A stretch of DNA of 64,000 nt, taken from positions 558,001 to 622,000 of the forward strand of contig CBDBQH010000001.1 in NCBI GenBank assembly GCA_965208975.1, written 5' to 3'. The position numbers and the translations under genes are program-made. Position 1 is the first letter of the stretch, and every line of letters starts with the position of its first letter. The stretch comes from G963663315 sp965208975 (GTDB lineage Bacteria > Pseudomonadota > Gammaproteobacteria > Arenicellales > Poriferihabitantaceae). Below the pieces are notes generated by a model, which was given only the letters and a program-made list of their open reading frames with translations, had not been told where the DNA came from and made no database searches. This document shows, in pieces, positions 17,126 to 25,300 of the stretch.

Positions 17126-19741
17126 GTTTCAATTGCTGGGTGTTCGGCTATACTGGTGAAGCTGTCCGGCGCCGGGTGGGAATTTCCCGATCCGGAAGTT
17201 TCAATTGCTGGGTGTTCGGCTATACTGGTGAAGCTTCACCCCTTCGGGTATCTCTGCCTGGTTCTTCGTTTCAATTGCTGGGTGTTCGGCTATACTGGTG
17301 AAGCTTATCGGTCACGGTCCAGGTTCATCCGTTCCAGCGGTTTCAATTGCTGGGTGTTCGGCTATACTGGTGAAGCTCAGCAGCAGCGACAAGCGCGAAT
17401 CGTGTAACGACGTTTCAATTGCTGGGTGTTCGGCTATACTGGTGAAGCCTTCTGTCCCGTTCGCCTCCGTACAGGATGTCGTTGGTTTCAATTGCTGGGT
17501 GTTCGGCTATACTGGTGAAGCTGCGTGTACGGGTACATAATCGTCATGCCAGCAGGTTTCAATTGCTGGGTGTTCGGCTATACTGGTGAAGCATTATTTT
17601 GAATTTGTGGTTAGTGCAATCTTGGAGTGTTTCAATTGCTGGGTGTTCGGCTATACTGGTGAAGCCGGATGCTCGCAGGCGCCCGGCGATCCGGCGGCGA
17701 AGTTTCAATTGCTGGGTGTTCGGCTATACTGGTGAAGCTCGTGTTGGTTGTTTCGGTATTGCCGTAGTTTTCCGTTTCAATTGCTGGGTGTTCGGCTATA
17801 CTGGTGAAGCGTCTCTGTATATCGTCTTCATGTCTTCGCCCCTCGGTTTCAATTGCTGGGTGTTCGGCTATACTGGTGAAGCGGATCTGCGGCGGCATCG
17901 TAGCTCTCCGGATTGGGTTTCAATTGCTGGGTGTTCGGCTATACGGGTGAAGCGTCACTGTCGAGATCCGGCTGTCAGCAAATGGCCGTTTCAATTGCTG
18001 GGTGTTCGGCTATACTGGTGAAGCTTATCCATTAGCAGAGAGACCACCAGATCCTTTTGTTTCAATTGCTGGGTGTTCGGCTATACTGGTGAAGCTCCTT
18101 AGCAAGGGTGTTTATGTGGATGATGCGAAATAGTTTCAATTGCTGGGTGTTCGGCTATACTGGTGAAGCCCCGGGGCGTATGTACCTACACAAGTCATGA
18201 TATTCATGGTTTCAATTGCTGGGTGTTCGGCTATACTGGTGAAGCTCAACTTCTGCCTTGCTTCCACTTCCACTTTCAGTTTCAATTGCTGGGTGTTCGG
18301 CTATACTGGTGAAGCAGCCTGTGGCTGTCCACATGCGCGTTGTTCCTAAGTTTCAATTGCTGGGTGTTCGGCTATACTGGTGAAGCATGGAAGAAAAAAA
18401 CCTGCACTATCTCGCAGTTCTGTTTCAATTGCTGGGTGTTCGGCTATACTGGTGAAGCCACTGATTCCCGATGCACAGACTCCAGCGCGATAGGTTTCAA
18501 TTGCTGGGTGTTCGGCTATACTGGTGAAGCCGGGCAGCGTGTATCAGTGGAGCCATCGGAGGCGGTTTCAATTGCTGGGTGTTCGGCTATACTGGTGAAG
18601 CTGGTTATGCGTCCCAGCCCTTGCATACATCTGGGTTTCAATTGCTGGGTGTTCGGCTATACTGGTGAAGCTACATTACCCCCCCGGCGTATCTCTTCTC
18701 TTGCAGTTTCAATTGCTGGGTGTTCGGCTATACTGGTGAAGCACAGAACCGGGCGCGGAGTAAAATCGGGAAGCAGTTTCAATTGCTGGGTGTTCGGCTA
18801 TACTGGTGAAGCTCGATATTGTCTGACATGCTGAATCAGTTAGATTGTTTCAATTGCTGGGTGTTCGGCTATACTGGTGAAGCAACTTATCCAGTCAGAG
18901 ATTCATCGCAATCGTTAGTTTCAATTGCTGGGTGTTCGGCTATACTGGTGAAGCCCTTGATATGTTCGTGAAGCGTGGCCGATATTTCGTTTCAATTGCT
19001 GGGTGTTCGGCTATACTGGTGAAGCCGTCCAGTAGTGGCGTGTCTGGCTGTGTGTCTGGTTGTTTCAATTGCTGGGTGTTCGGCTATACTGGTGAAGCCG
19101 ACGAGACCACTTTATGGAGTTTCGACTGGCAGGTTTCAATTGCTGGGTGTTCGGCTATACTGGTGAAGCAATACACAGGATAGCGGGTTTATACTGTCAG
19201 AATGTTTCAATTGCTGGGTGTTCGGCTATACTGGTGAAGCGTATCAAAATTGACGGTATGGCAAAGATCAGCAGGGTTTCAATTGCTGGGTGTTCGGCTA
19301 TACTGGTGAAGCACGCAGATTCCATTACCCATCAATCAAACCTTACGTTTCAATTGCTGGGTGTTCGGCTATACTGGTGAAGCTTATCGCTGTTGCGATA
19401 TATAATTTTCTTACTCAGTTTCAATTGCTGGGTGTTCGGCTATACTGGTGAAGCAAAATTAGGCGGTATATCGGCCAGAATCAAGCAGCGTTTCAATTGC
19501 TGGGTGTTCGGCTATACTGGTGAAGCTCGGGAAGCAAAAACCGGACTGGCAGCCGAAGCGGCGTTTCAATTGCTGGGTGTTCGGCTATACTGGTGAAGCC
19601 GAATCCGGGAAGATTTGCCCGATATTGAATCGGTTTCAATTGCTGGGTGTTCGGCTATACTGGTGAAGCATTAAATGATACGGGGGTCCAGTATGCTGAT
19701 TGGAGTTTCAATTGCTGGGTGTTCGGCTATACTGGTGAAGC
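17126..19741 (+). CRISPR. Type II-B CRISPR array, 37 repeats and 36 spacers
   Basis: A 37-bp repeat starting GTTTCAATTGCTGGG and ending ATACTGGTGAAGC recurs 37 times; first copy 17126-17162, last 19705-19741. Spacers are mostly 33-36 nt, the longest about 39 nt (between repeats at 18133 and 18209). All repeats appear identical except number 12 (17917-17953), which has a T to G change (ATACGGGTG). In type II systems the repeat 5' GTTTCA end follows the spacer in the mature crRNA, and the tracrRNA anti-repeat also fits this strand, so the array is read left to right. No degenerate terminal repeat is present. I found no spacer match elsewhere in the window by eye. Confidence 0.98.
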
Positions 19742-19800
19742 CCCCCCCTCGCCGGGCCTTACAGTACAACTGTTTGGCAGAGGTTGGGGGGTTGTATTTT
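19741..19800 (+). terminator. Probable Rho-independent terminator of the CRISPR array
   Basis: Directly after the last repeat, CCCCCC and CCTC (19741-19750) and GCC (19751-19753) can pair with GGC (19776-19778), GAGG (19780-19783) and GGGGGG (19786-19791), leaving a TT bulge and a small loop hairpin ACAGT-ACA-ACTGT inside. The stem is followed by TTGTATTTTT. This would end the pre-crRNA before the tracrRNA promoter. Confidence 0.6.
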
Positions 19801-19836
19801 TCGCAAATGACCTTTCTGCTTGATAGCAGGGATTGT

Positions 19837-19865
19837 TTGCGAAACGAGGTTTTTGGTGCTAGACT
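19837..19865 (+). promoter_or_regulatory. tracrRNA promoter
   Basis: TTGCGA at 19837-19842 and TAGACT at 19860-19865 are separated by 17 bp, and the -10 is of the extended type (TGCTAGACT). The predicted start, about 19872, coincides with the first base of the anti-repeat. The -35 is part of an inverted repeat, TTCGCAAA at 19800-19807 and TTTGCGAA at 19836-19843, enclosing a second small palindrome (CTGCT-TGAT-AGCAG). Confidence 0.65.
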
Positions 19866-19871
19866 CACAAA

Positions 19872-19991
19872 ACCAGTATAGCCGATTACTGATGCATTGT
19901 AATCATCTAAAAGTATTTTGAACGGACCTCTGCCTGCACGTCTGCCCTTGCTTGACAAGGGACAATGAAGCCACTTTCGAGTGGCTTTTTT
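19872..19991 (+). ncRNA. tracrRNA
   Basis: The anti-repeat ACCAGTATAGCCGA (19872-19885) is fully complementary to repeat positions 19-32. After an internal loop, GCATTG (19894-19899) pairs with the CAATTGC part near the repeat 5' end with one bulge. The following core, including AAAGTATTTTGAACGGACC and CACGTCTG, is nearly the same as I remember for the Francisella novicida FnCas9 tracrRNA. A hairpin CCCTTG-CTTGA-CAAGGG (19945-19961) and a terminator hairpin AAGCCACT-TTCG-AGTGGCTT followed by T residues (19968-19991) end the RNA. The RNA is on the same strand as the array and converges on cas4. Confidence 0.92.
19968..19991 (+). terminator. Rho-independent terminator of the tracrRNA
   Basis: The perfect 8-bp stem AAGCCACT/AGTGGCTT with a TTCG tetraloop runs into six T residues. 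It lies 55 bp before the cas4 stop codon, which is on the opposite strand. On the minus strand the same hairpin is preceded by A residues and followed by few T residues, so it serves mainly the tracrRNA. Confidence 0.85.
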
Positions 19992-20046
19992 GTTGCCTGG
20001 TTCATCACCCTGATCATTGCGGAGATTGACGTGTTCACAACAGCAC

Positions 20047-20622
20047 TTACAGCCGGTCATTACAATGATTGACGTATTCGCAGGCGCAACATTGAGCAAC
20101 CGTTGCACTGGAATCCGGTTTTAATCCGCGTTGTAACATCTGTCTGATTTGATCGGCCATTGTAATTACTGCTTGCCGTTTTTCTGAATTGATATCAATA
20201 GTGTGCAAAACCTTGCCTTTGCCAACTAGAAATCCGGTTCGACTGGATTTGGCGAAATGATGTTCCAATAGCATGGCATAGGCTACCAGTTGTAATATGT
20301 CTCCCCGCTTTTTGTTGTTGGCCGACAGTTTGAATTCAACAGCATAAATCAAGTCATCGGTTTCAACCGCCATATCGACAATACCATGAAGTCCGAGTTC
20401 GTCATTCCGCATAACCAGATTATGGTATGTTTTCCCGGATGCCAGTTTGAATCTGGACAAATTACGGCGTTGCCATAATTTTCCCTCAAGTTTATGAAAG
20501 TCCTCCCCTTGCTTAACCCAGATGGGTCGATGAACAGTAATATCGGTTAATTCCATGTAGTACACGATTCTTGGGCAATAACACCATTGGCGAATCAGGT
20601 TGACCGGAACGCTAGATAACAC
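20047..20622 (-). CDS. cas4: CRISPR-associated protein Cas4
   Basis: Cas4 is a RecB-like nuclease with an iron-sulfur cluster that trims prespacers and helps select those with a PAM for Cas1-Cas2. The 191-residue product has N-terminal cysteines in WCYCPRIVYY (residues 13-22), the nuclease motifs GIVDMAVE and YAVEFKLSANNKK and the QLVAYAML helix, and a C-terminal CCACEYVNHC cluster. Cas4 is diagnostic for subtype II-B among type II loci. Its start overlaps the cas2 stop by 11 bp, and it is the last gene of the operon. Confidence 0.94.
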   Translation of the reverse strand: MLSSVPVNLIRQWCYCPRIVYYMELTDITVHRPIWVKQGEDFHKLEGKLWQRRNLSRFKLASGKTYHNLVMRNDELGLHGIVDMAVETDDLIYAVEFKLSANNKKRGDILQLVAYAMLLEHHFAKSSRTGFLVGKGKVLHTIDINSEKRQAVITMADQIRQMLQRGLKPDSSATVAQCCACEYVNHCNDRL

Positions 20623-20911
20623 CAGTTTCTTCCCAGTCTTTGAAGTCTGTATCGTTGTGACCTATAAAATAGCTTTGCCCCCTGCCGTTAAAATTGGTAT
20701 GCGTGATGAAAACCTTGTCGGCGCTTTTGAGTTCAGCATTCAGATAGCGCTTGATCGCCTCCATATCAGCTATCGTCAAATAACCCCAGAATACGGATTT
20801 CTGCACTGGCTTGAGCCCGTGTTTTATCAATTCCTTGAATATCCCGGTGCGTATTTTGTTGTTTTCTACATCGTAGCTGATGAGGTACTCCTGTCGCAGC
20901 GGGTAGGTCAT
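20612..20911 (-). CDS. cas2: CRISPR-associated protein Cas2
   Basis: Cas2 is the dimeric scaffold of the Cas1-Cas2 spacer integrase. The product shows the Cas2 fold signature EYLISYDVENNKIRTGIFK with its conserved Asp, followed by GLKPVQKSVFWGYLT. I chose the ATG at 20911, 10 bp after the cas1 stop, which yields 99 residues and the standard start just before the first beta strand. An upstream ATG at 20974 would add 21 residues inside cas1 and is less likely. Confidence 0.93.
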   Translation of the reverse strand: MTYPLRQEYLISYDVENNKIRTGIFKELIKHGLKPVQKSVFWGYLTIADMEAIKRYLNAELKSADKVFITHTNFNGRGQSYFIGHNDTDFKDWEETGVI

Positions 20912-20921
20912 GGCTATCCGG

Positions 20922-21878
20922 TTACCATTTGAATAAATAAGGCTTGTAGGGCTTTTCTCCGTAAAACTGTCCACACAGCCGGTAGGTCTGCCGTTGTATT
21001 ATGTGTTCCAGCTTATGTTTCTTTTTACGATATAGATACTTCCGGGCGCATGTGTTTTGCACTTCGGCAATCAGCGCTTTTTTCAAAGTGGTATCCATGA
21101 ATTTCTTTCCTTCGCTTTGGGAGCGTAATTTAATCACGGCACGGTCCACTACCCAGGCGCGATACTCTTCCATCACATCCAGCACCAGTGCCATTTTACC
21201 CGGTCGTTGTCCGTGCATAATACCGAGATAAGGTTCGAGCCCGGCGTTAATGATCGCGTTGAGAATATAACTGCTTAATACCGCATAACCGAGATTGAGC
21301 ATCGCGTTGTTGACTTCCTGACTGCCTCTGCCTTCTCGTTTCTGGAAAGACGAAGAAAATAACCCCGCCTGACGCAACCCCTGAAAGTATGTACTGGCGC
21401 TGGCTCCTTCAAATCCCAGAAGGGTCTCAATATCTCTTGTCTGCTTCGCTTTGGCGACATTAAGCAACAATTCACCGGCAGCAGATTGCAACACCGGATG
21501 ACGGTGATATTTACCCAGGTGGTTCAGTACGGCGCGCTGATTCTTGATTTTCGCAATGACTACCTGTTTAGCCAATGGCAAGGTGTTCCCCTGACAGAAA
21601 GCCATTTGAGCCATGCGCACGGCGACCACGCCATGTTGCGACTGCCCCAGGATGGTTGAATGGGCAACGCCGCGAAAGTCCAGAAAGAACAGTTTGATTC
21701 CGCGGCTGCTGAACGACTCAATCAAATCGCTCGACAGACTGACTCCGCGTTTGGCGATAGAGACGGTACAGAGGCGATTGAGCGGATAGTGTCGGATTTT
21801 GCCATCTTGCCTGACCGCCAGACGGTGACTGTCCAACCCCAGGAATGCACCATAGTCACAGATGACCAAATGCTTCAT
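20922..21878 (-). CDS. cas1: CRISPR-associated endonuclease Cas1
   Basis: Cas1 catalyses spacer integration. The 318-residue product has the beta-rich N-terminal domain and the helical catalytic domain with the metal ligands in LLGFEGASA (Glu), GIMHGQRPGKM (His) and ALVLDVMEEYR (Asp/Glu). The ATG overlaps the stop codon of the DUF2442 gene as TAATG, so translation is probably coupled to that gene. In Francisella-type loci cas1 follows cas9 directly; here two small genes intervene. Confidence 0.96.
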   Translation of the reverse strand: MKHLVICDYGAFLGLDSHRLAVRQDGKIRHYPLNRLCTVSIAKRGVSLSSDLIESFSSRGIKLFFLDFRGVAHSTILGQSQHGVVAVRMAQMAFCQGNTLPLAKQVVIAKIKNQRAVLNHLGKYHRHPVLQSAAGELLLNVAKAKQTRDIETLLGFEGASASTYFQGLRQAGLFSSSFQKREGRGSQEVNNAMLNLGYAVLSSYILNAIINAGLEPYLGIMHGQRPGKMALVLDVMEEYRAWVVDRAVIKLRSQSEGKKFMDTTLKKALIAEVQNTCARKYLYRKKKHKLEHIIQRQTYRLCGQFYGEKPYKPYLFKW

Positions 21879-22144
21879 TATGTGGTTTTTGCCCTGAGCG
21901 GAAACCTGTCAGGATACTTGATAATCTCTTTGGTTAAATCTACATCAATCACCGGCCAGTAATAATGATCCGGGGACGGCTCCTCTACATTCAAAATAGC
22001 GCCGATGGTTTGTTCCTTGAACCAGGGAAAGTCCTGATATGGCATGAAAAGTTCTTCGTCGTGAGTGAGCAGCCATATTCCGTGTGCGGACACATGGGTG
22101 ACTTCAACTTCCGAAGTGTTGTTCCCAAGTACTGGTGATCTCAT
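21878..22144 (-). CDS. DUF2442 family protein inside the cas operon
   Basis: The 88-residue protein matches my memory of DUF2442: a beta-strand with VTHVSAHGIWLL, LFMPYQDFPWFKEQTI and a C-terminal HYYWPVIDVDLTKEII. DUF2442 genes frequently follow DUF4160 genes, and such pairs have been suggested to be toxin-antitoxin-like, but I know of no firm biochemical role. It overlaps the DUF4160 gene by 41 bp and its TAA overlaps the cas1 ATG. It therefore appears to be an integral cistron of the cas transcript, with unknown contribution to CRISPR function. Confidence 0.85.
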   Translation of the reverse strand: MRSPVLGNNTSEVEVTHVSAHGIWLLTHDEELFMPYQDFPWFKEQTIGAILNVEEPSPDHYYWPVIDVDLTKEIIKYPDRFPLRAKTT

Positions 22145-22343
22145 GGTAGTGCTCCTTAATTAACGTCTCGATATGTTTAAGTTGTTTCTTTGAATAACGG
22201 TAGTTTTTTGCAAGTGCAATTTCCGGGTCCAACCAGAATTTCGCTTCACCCTCTGCCGACAGTATATGAACATGCCTGCGAGTTTCCTCTCTTGAAAAAA
22301 AGAAAAATCGATAGCCATCTGCTTTGAAAATTGTGGGACTCAT
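22104..22343 (-). CDS. DUF4160 family protein inside the cas operon
   Basis: The 79-residue product has the DUF4160 pattern: MSPTIFKADGYRFFFFSREE, then RRHVHILSAEGEAKFWLDP with a conserved His-x-His, and ALAKNYRYSKKQLKHIE. It begins 21 bp after the cas9 stop, leaving no room for a promoter and terminator, and overlaps the following DUF2442 gene. Function is unknown; it is often paired with DUF2442 in plasmids and mobile regions. Its placement between cas9 and cas1 is not a known feature of II-B loci as far as I recall. Confidence 0.85.
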   Translation of the reverse strand: MSPTIFKADGYRFFFFSREETRRHVHILSAEGEAKFWLDPEIALAKNYRYSKKQLKHIETLIKEHYHEITSTWEQHFGS

Positions 22344-22364
22344 GAAATACGTCTCGTTGTATGG

Positions 22365-25300
22365 CTAGCCTACCAGCCAGTCCTTTACTCTGCGGGATTT
22401 ACTTACTGTGAATGTAATTACCTTACCATCCGAGTTGGTTTCAATTGATACTTCCCGACGGTCATTGGGTAGAGCAAGAGGAGTATCAAACCATTTGTAT
22501 TGCGAAGACAAGCAATGGTAGTTGTCATTTTTATCCTGGTCTTGTGCATTTTCCAGTTCATCTTCATTTTCATGGCAGATGACCTTCCCTTGCCAGAAAG
22601 GCTTATCTTGTGGAAGCGACAAATTCTCTATGCAGGAAGCTGTGAGACTTACCACACACCTGCCCGCATCCTTGTTCATAACTTTGGCATCTTTTATCTC
22701 AACCTTTGTCAGATTATCAGGCAGTTTGATTTCTTCTACAGGAACTTCCTTCCATTCAAGAGGTTCCAAATCCCAACTATCAGGAATACCGGTGTAGTGC
22801 TTTATTGGTACTGAGTTCTTACTTATTATAGTGTGCGGTCTATCCTTCCCAGCATAACCGTATTTTCCCAGACTCTCCTCAGCAACTACTTGGACAATTG
22901 ATGTTTTATCCCAGGACTCTCTTTGTAGACGAATGCTTCCAATGGTTGATTTAACGGGCAAAGAGAAGACTTTTCTTACTTTGTTATGACTATTTTCAGA
23001 TTGGTTGTTTTTAAACAGCGAACAGTTTTTAGCAAAATCGTGGAAATCTTTTTCTTTGTGTACTTCTAAAAGACACTGATGAAACTTTAACCACTCATAA
23101 TAAGCAGGCAATAAAACCCCATCTTTCTTGTAATCTTCTTCTTTGATACATTTTGTCCAACGCTCAAGGGCTTCCCCAACTGTTTTTGGAGGTTTATTCT
23201 TTTGAGTAAGTACCTTCTCCAACGGCTTTTTGATGGTTTGATAGGTTAGCTTATGTATAATTTTCGCGATTTTGATTTCTTGCTCACTTGCGCCTACTGC
23301 ACCTATTTCAATCAAAAACTGTTGACAGTTTCTTTTCAGGATATTCCAGGTTTTGTAGCACTCGTTTCTCGATGTTTGATGGATGAAATTGTTTTCCAGC
23401 AGTAACAAAAACTGATTGGTATTAAAATCTACACAGTTGGAGTGGTTGAACCCCTTCTTGAATGTTCCGTCTTTGAATTCCAGAATAGGGAAGAAGTTTT
23501 CTTTAAAAATACTGTCACGATGGATTTGATAATTGATAGAGGGTTTTTTGTGTTTAGCAATCATTTTCCGGTGGTGCGTTTCAACAGTATAGGCTTTTCT
23601 TCTTTTTAGTTCCTCCAGAGGTTTCATTTCGCCCGGTTTAATTTCAACCGAACCGAAGATAGTCTTCTGAAATATCTCGCCCGTACCTTTGTCTAGCGGC
23701 CAGAGGCGGTGTTCATGGGCGGCAAGTTTCAGACTGCCTTCATTCTTGTGTGCATCGGCCATCATACAGAAAGCTAGCTGAGCGTCAATCAGGTGGGAAT
23801 AAGGGAGTTGTTTCTGCCCCTCTTTCTTGGAGTATTTTTCGTCTAACAAACCAGCTTTTTCATGCGCTGTGCGTAGATCTTTGATGCCGTCACCCCTTGT
23901 GTTCGGTTGTGCTTCCACGCCAAAAAAGTCAAAAGACAGTAAACTCTGTCTGCCGATAGTTCGGGCTTTTTTATGGAGGTTGTTCGCAATTATTTCGGCG
24001 AAATAGCGTTGTGTGCCGTTGACCAGCGTTCGAGTGCGGTGGTCAATGGCGTTGATGACTTTTTCACGCAAGGGATGTCCTATCAAAAACAAGGCATGGC
24101 GGAAGGCTATTTGCTGGCATTCGGTCAGATTGATGAAGCTTCGGTATCGTCCGAACTTGAAACTTTCTCCTTCTTCATTGCCGATTTGATCGATGATCCA
24201 GTTTTTTATTTCATCATCACTCTTTCCGGGGAACTGTTTCTGCTTGTAAGCAGAATTGAGGTCTGCCAGTGAAAATTCATTATCTTTCTTAACGTTTTTG
24301 TTGCCCTCCTCACTTGCCCAGATGAGATTCGCTTCGTCATTCAAAGTGCCCCACCCGGAGGAACGGGGAATAATGTGATCTTTATCACCGTCCTTTCCTA
24401 AAGATTTGCCGGTATACGGACATATACCGAAACTACCTCTAATACGATTATCCTTGTCATCAGCAAGTTGTCTCTGTCCTTCATCCCTGCTTTTGCTCTC
24501 ATTACCTTTTACGGGTTTACCCTTTATTTCTTTCAGGCTTGGTTCAAATTCAAATCGGTTCGATTCGGTGATGATAGGTATACGAACACGCATCCCTGCT
24601 TCCAACTCACATTTAATCTTTTTCCATTTATCTTCCGCTATGGCGCCACCGACAATTCGAGCCATGCGCATGACGGCGCCATCAATCAGACGAGTGGGGA
24701 TAGCAGGTAATCGCTGGGATTTTGCAGAGTGCTCAATTGGGCCATTACCTTTGGAGATTTCAACGGATTGCATGCGATAAGCGTTATCTGTGCTGCATAC
24801 TGCACAGGTATTGGAGTTGCCACTACGATCTTTGAAAACAATGTTGTTGATTTGAGCGAATGCGAAGGGAGATCGGAATTTTCCGATTTTTTGAGTGAGA
24901 ACTTCTTCCTCAACTTCGCCAAACAAAGCCTTACCTACTTCTTCTGAGATTTTTTCTAGGGACTTATTCAGCTTACCGAGTGGGGCATTCTTTTCGGCGG
25001 CATCCATGCGTGTCTTTAGTGCACCCCTATGCTCTTTTTGAGCCTTAGCAGATTCTCTGCATAAAGTGGGTAATCCATGGAATCTCTTAAGCCATTTCGC
25101 CAGACGATCGTCCAAATCAGCATCGCTCTGGCCTCCGATAATTTGTTGTAAGTGTGCAGGTGAGACTTGTAAAACGCCTGCAATATCATAAAAAGATTGA
25201 TATTTTTTCTGTCTCGGCTTGTGGTTGCAGTAAGTCAGCAAGCAATTTTTGTCATCAAAGCGTCCGGTGTTCACATAACCCTGGTTTTTGACATAGCGGT

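Noticed and set aside
17123..19596. Open frames of 60-164 codons with repeated SIAGCSAILVK or FNCWVFGYTGEA strings
   Set aside because: They are translations of the CRISPR repeat; no start signals, and the frame changes at each spacer.
17126..19741. Self-targeting spacers against genes in this window
   Set aside because: Comparison by eye found no match; this is not exhaustive and a proper search is required.
19742..20046. A second small RNA like Francisella scaRNA
   Set aside because: Apart from the tracrRNA anti-repeat I found no degenerate repeat, and the remaining sequence is explained by a terminator and a promoter.
22438..22447. GTTTCAATTG, the first ten bases of the CRISPR repeat, inside the 3' end of cas9
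   Set aside because: A ten-base match can occur by chance in a window of this size, and the match does not extend. It also encodes an ordinary part of Cas9 on the other strand.
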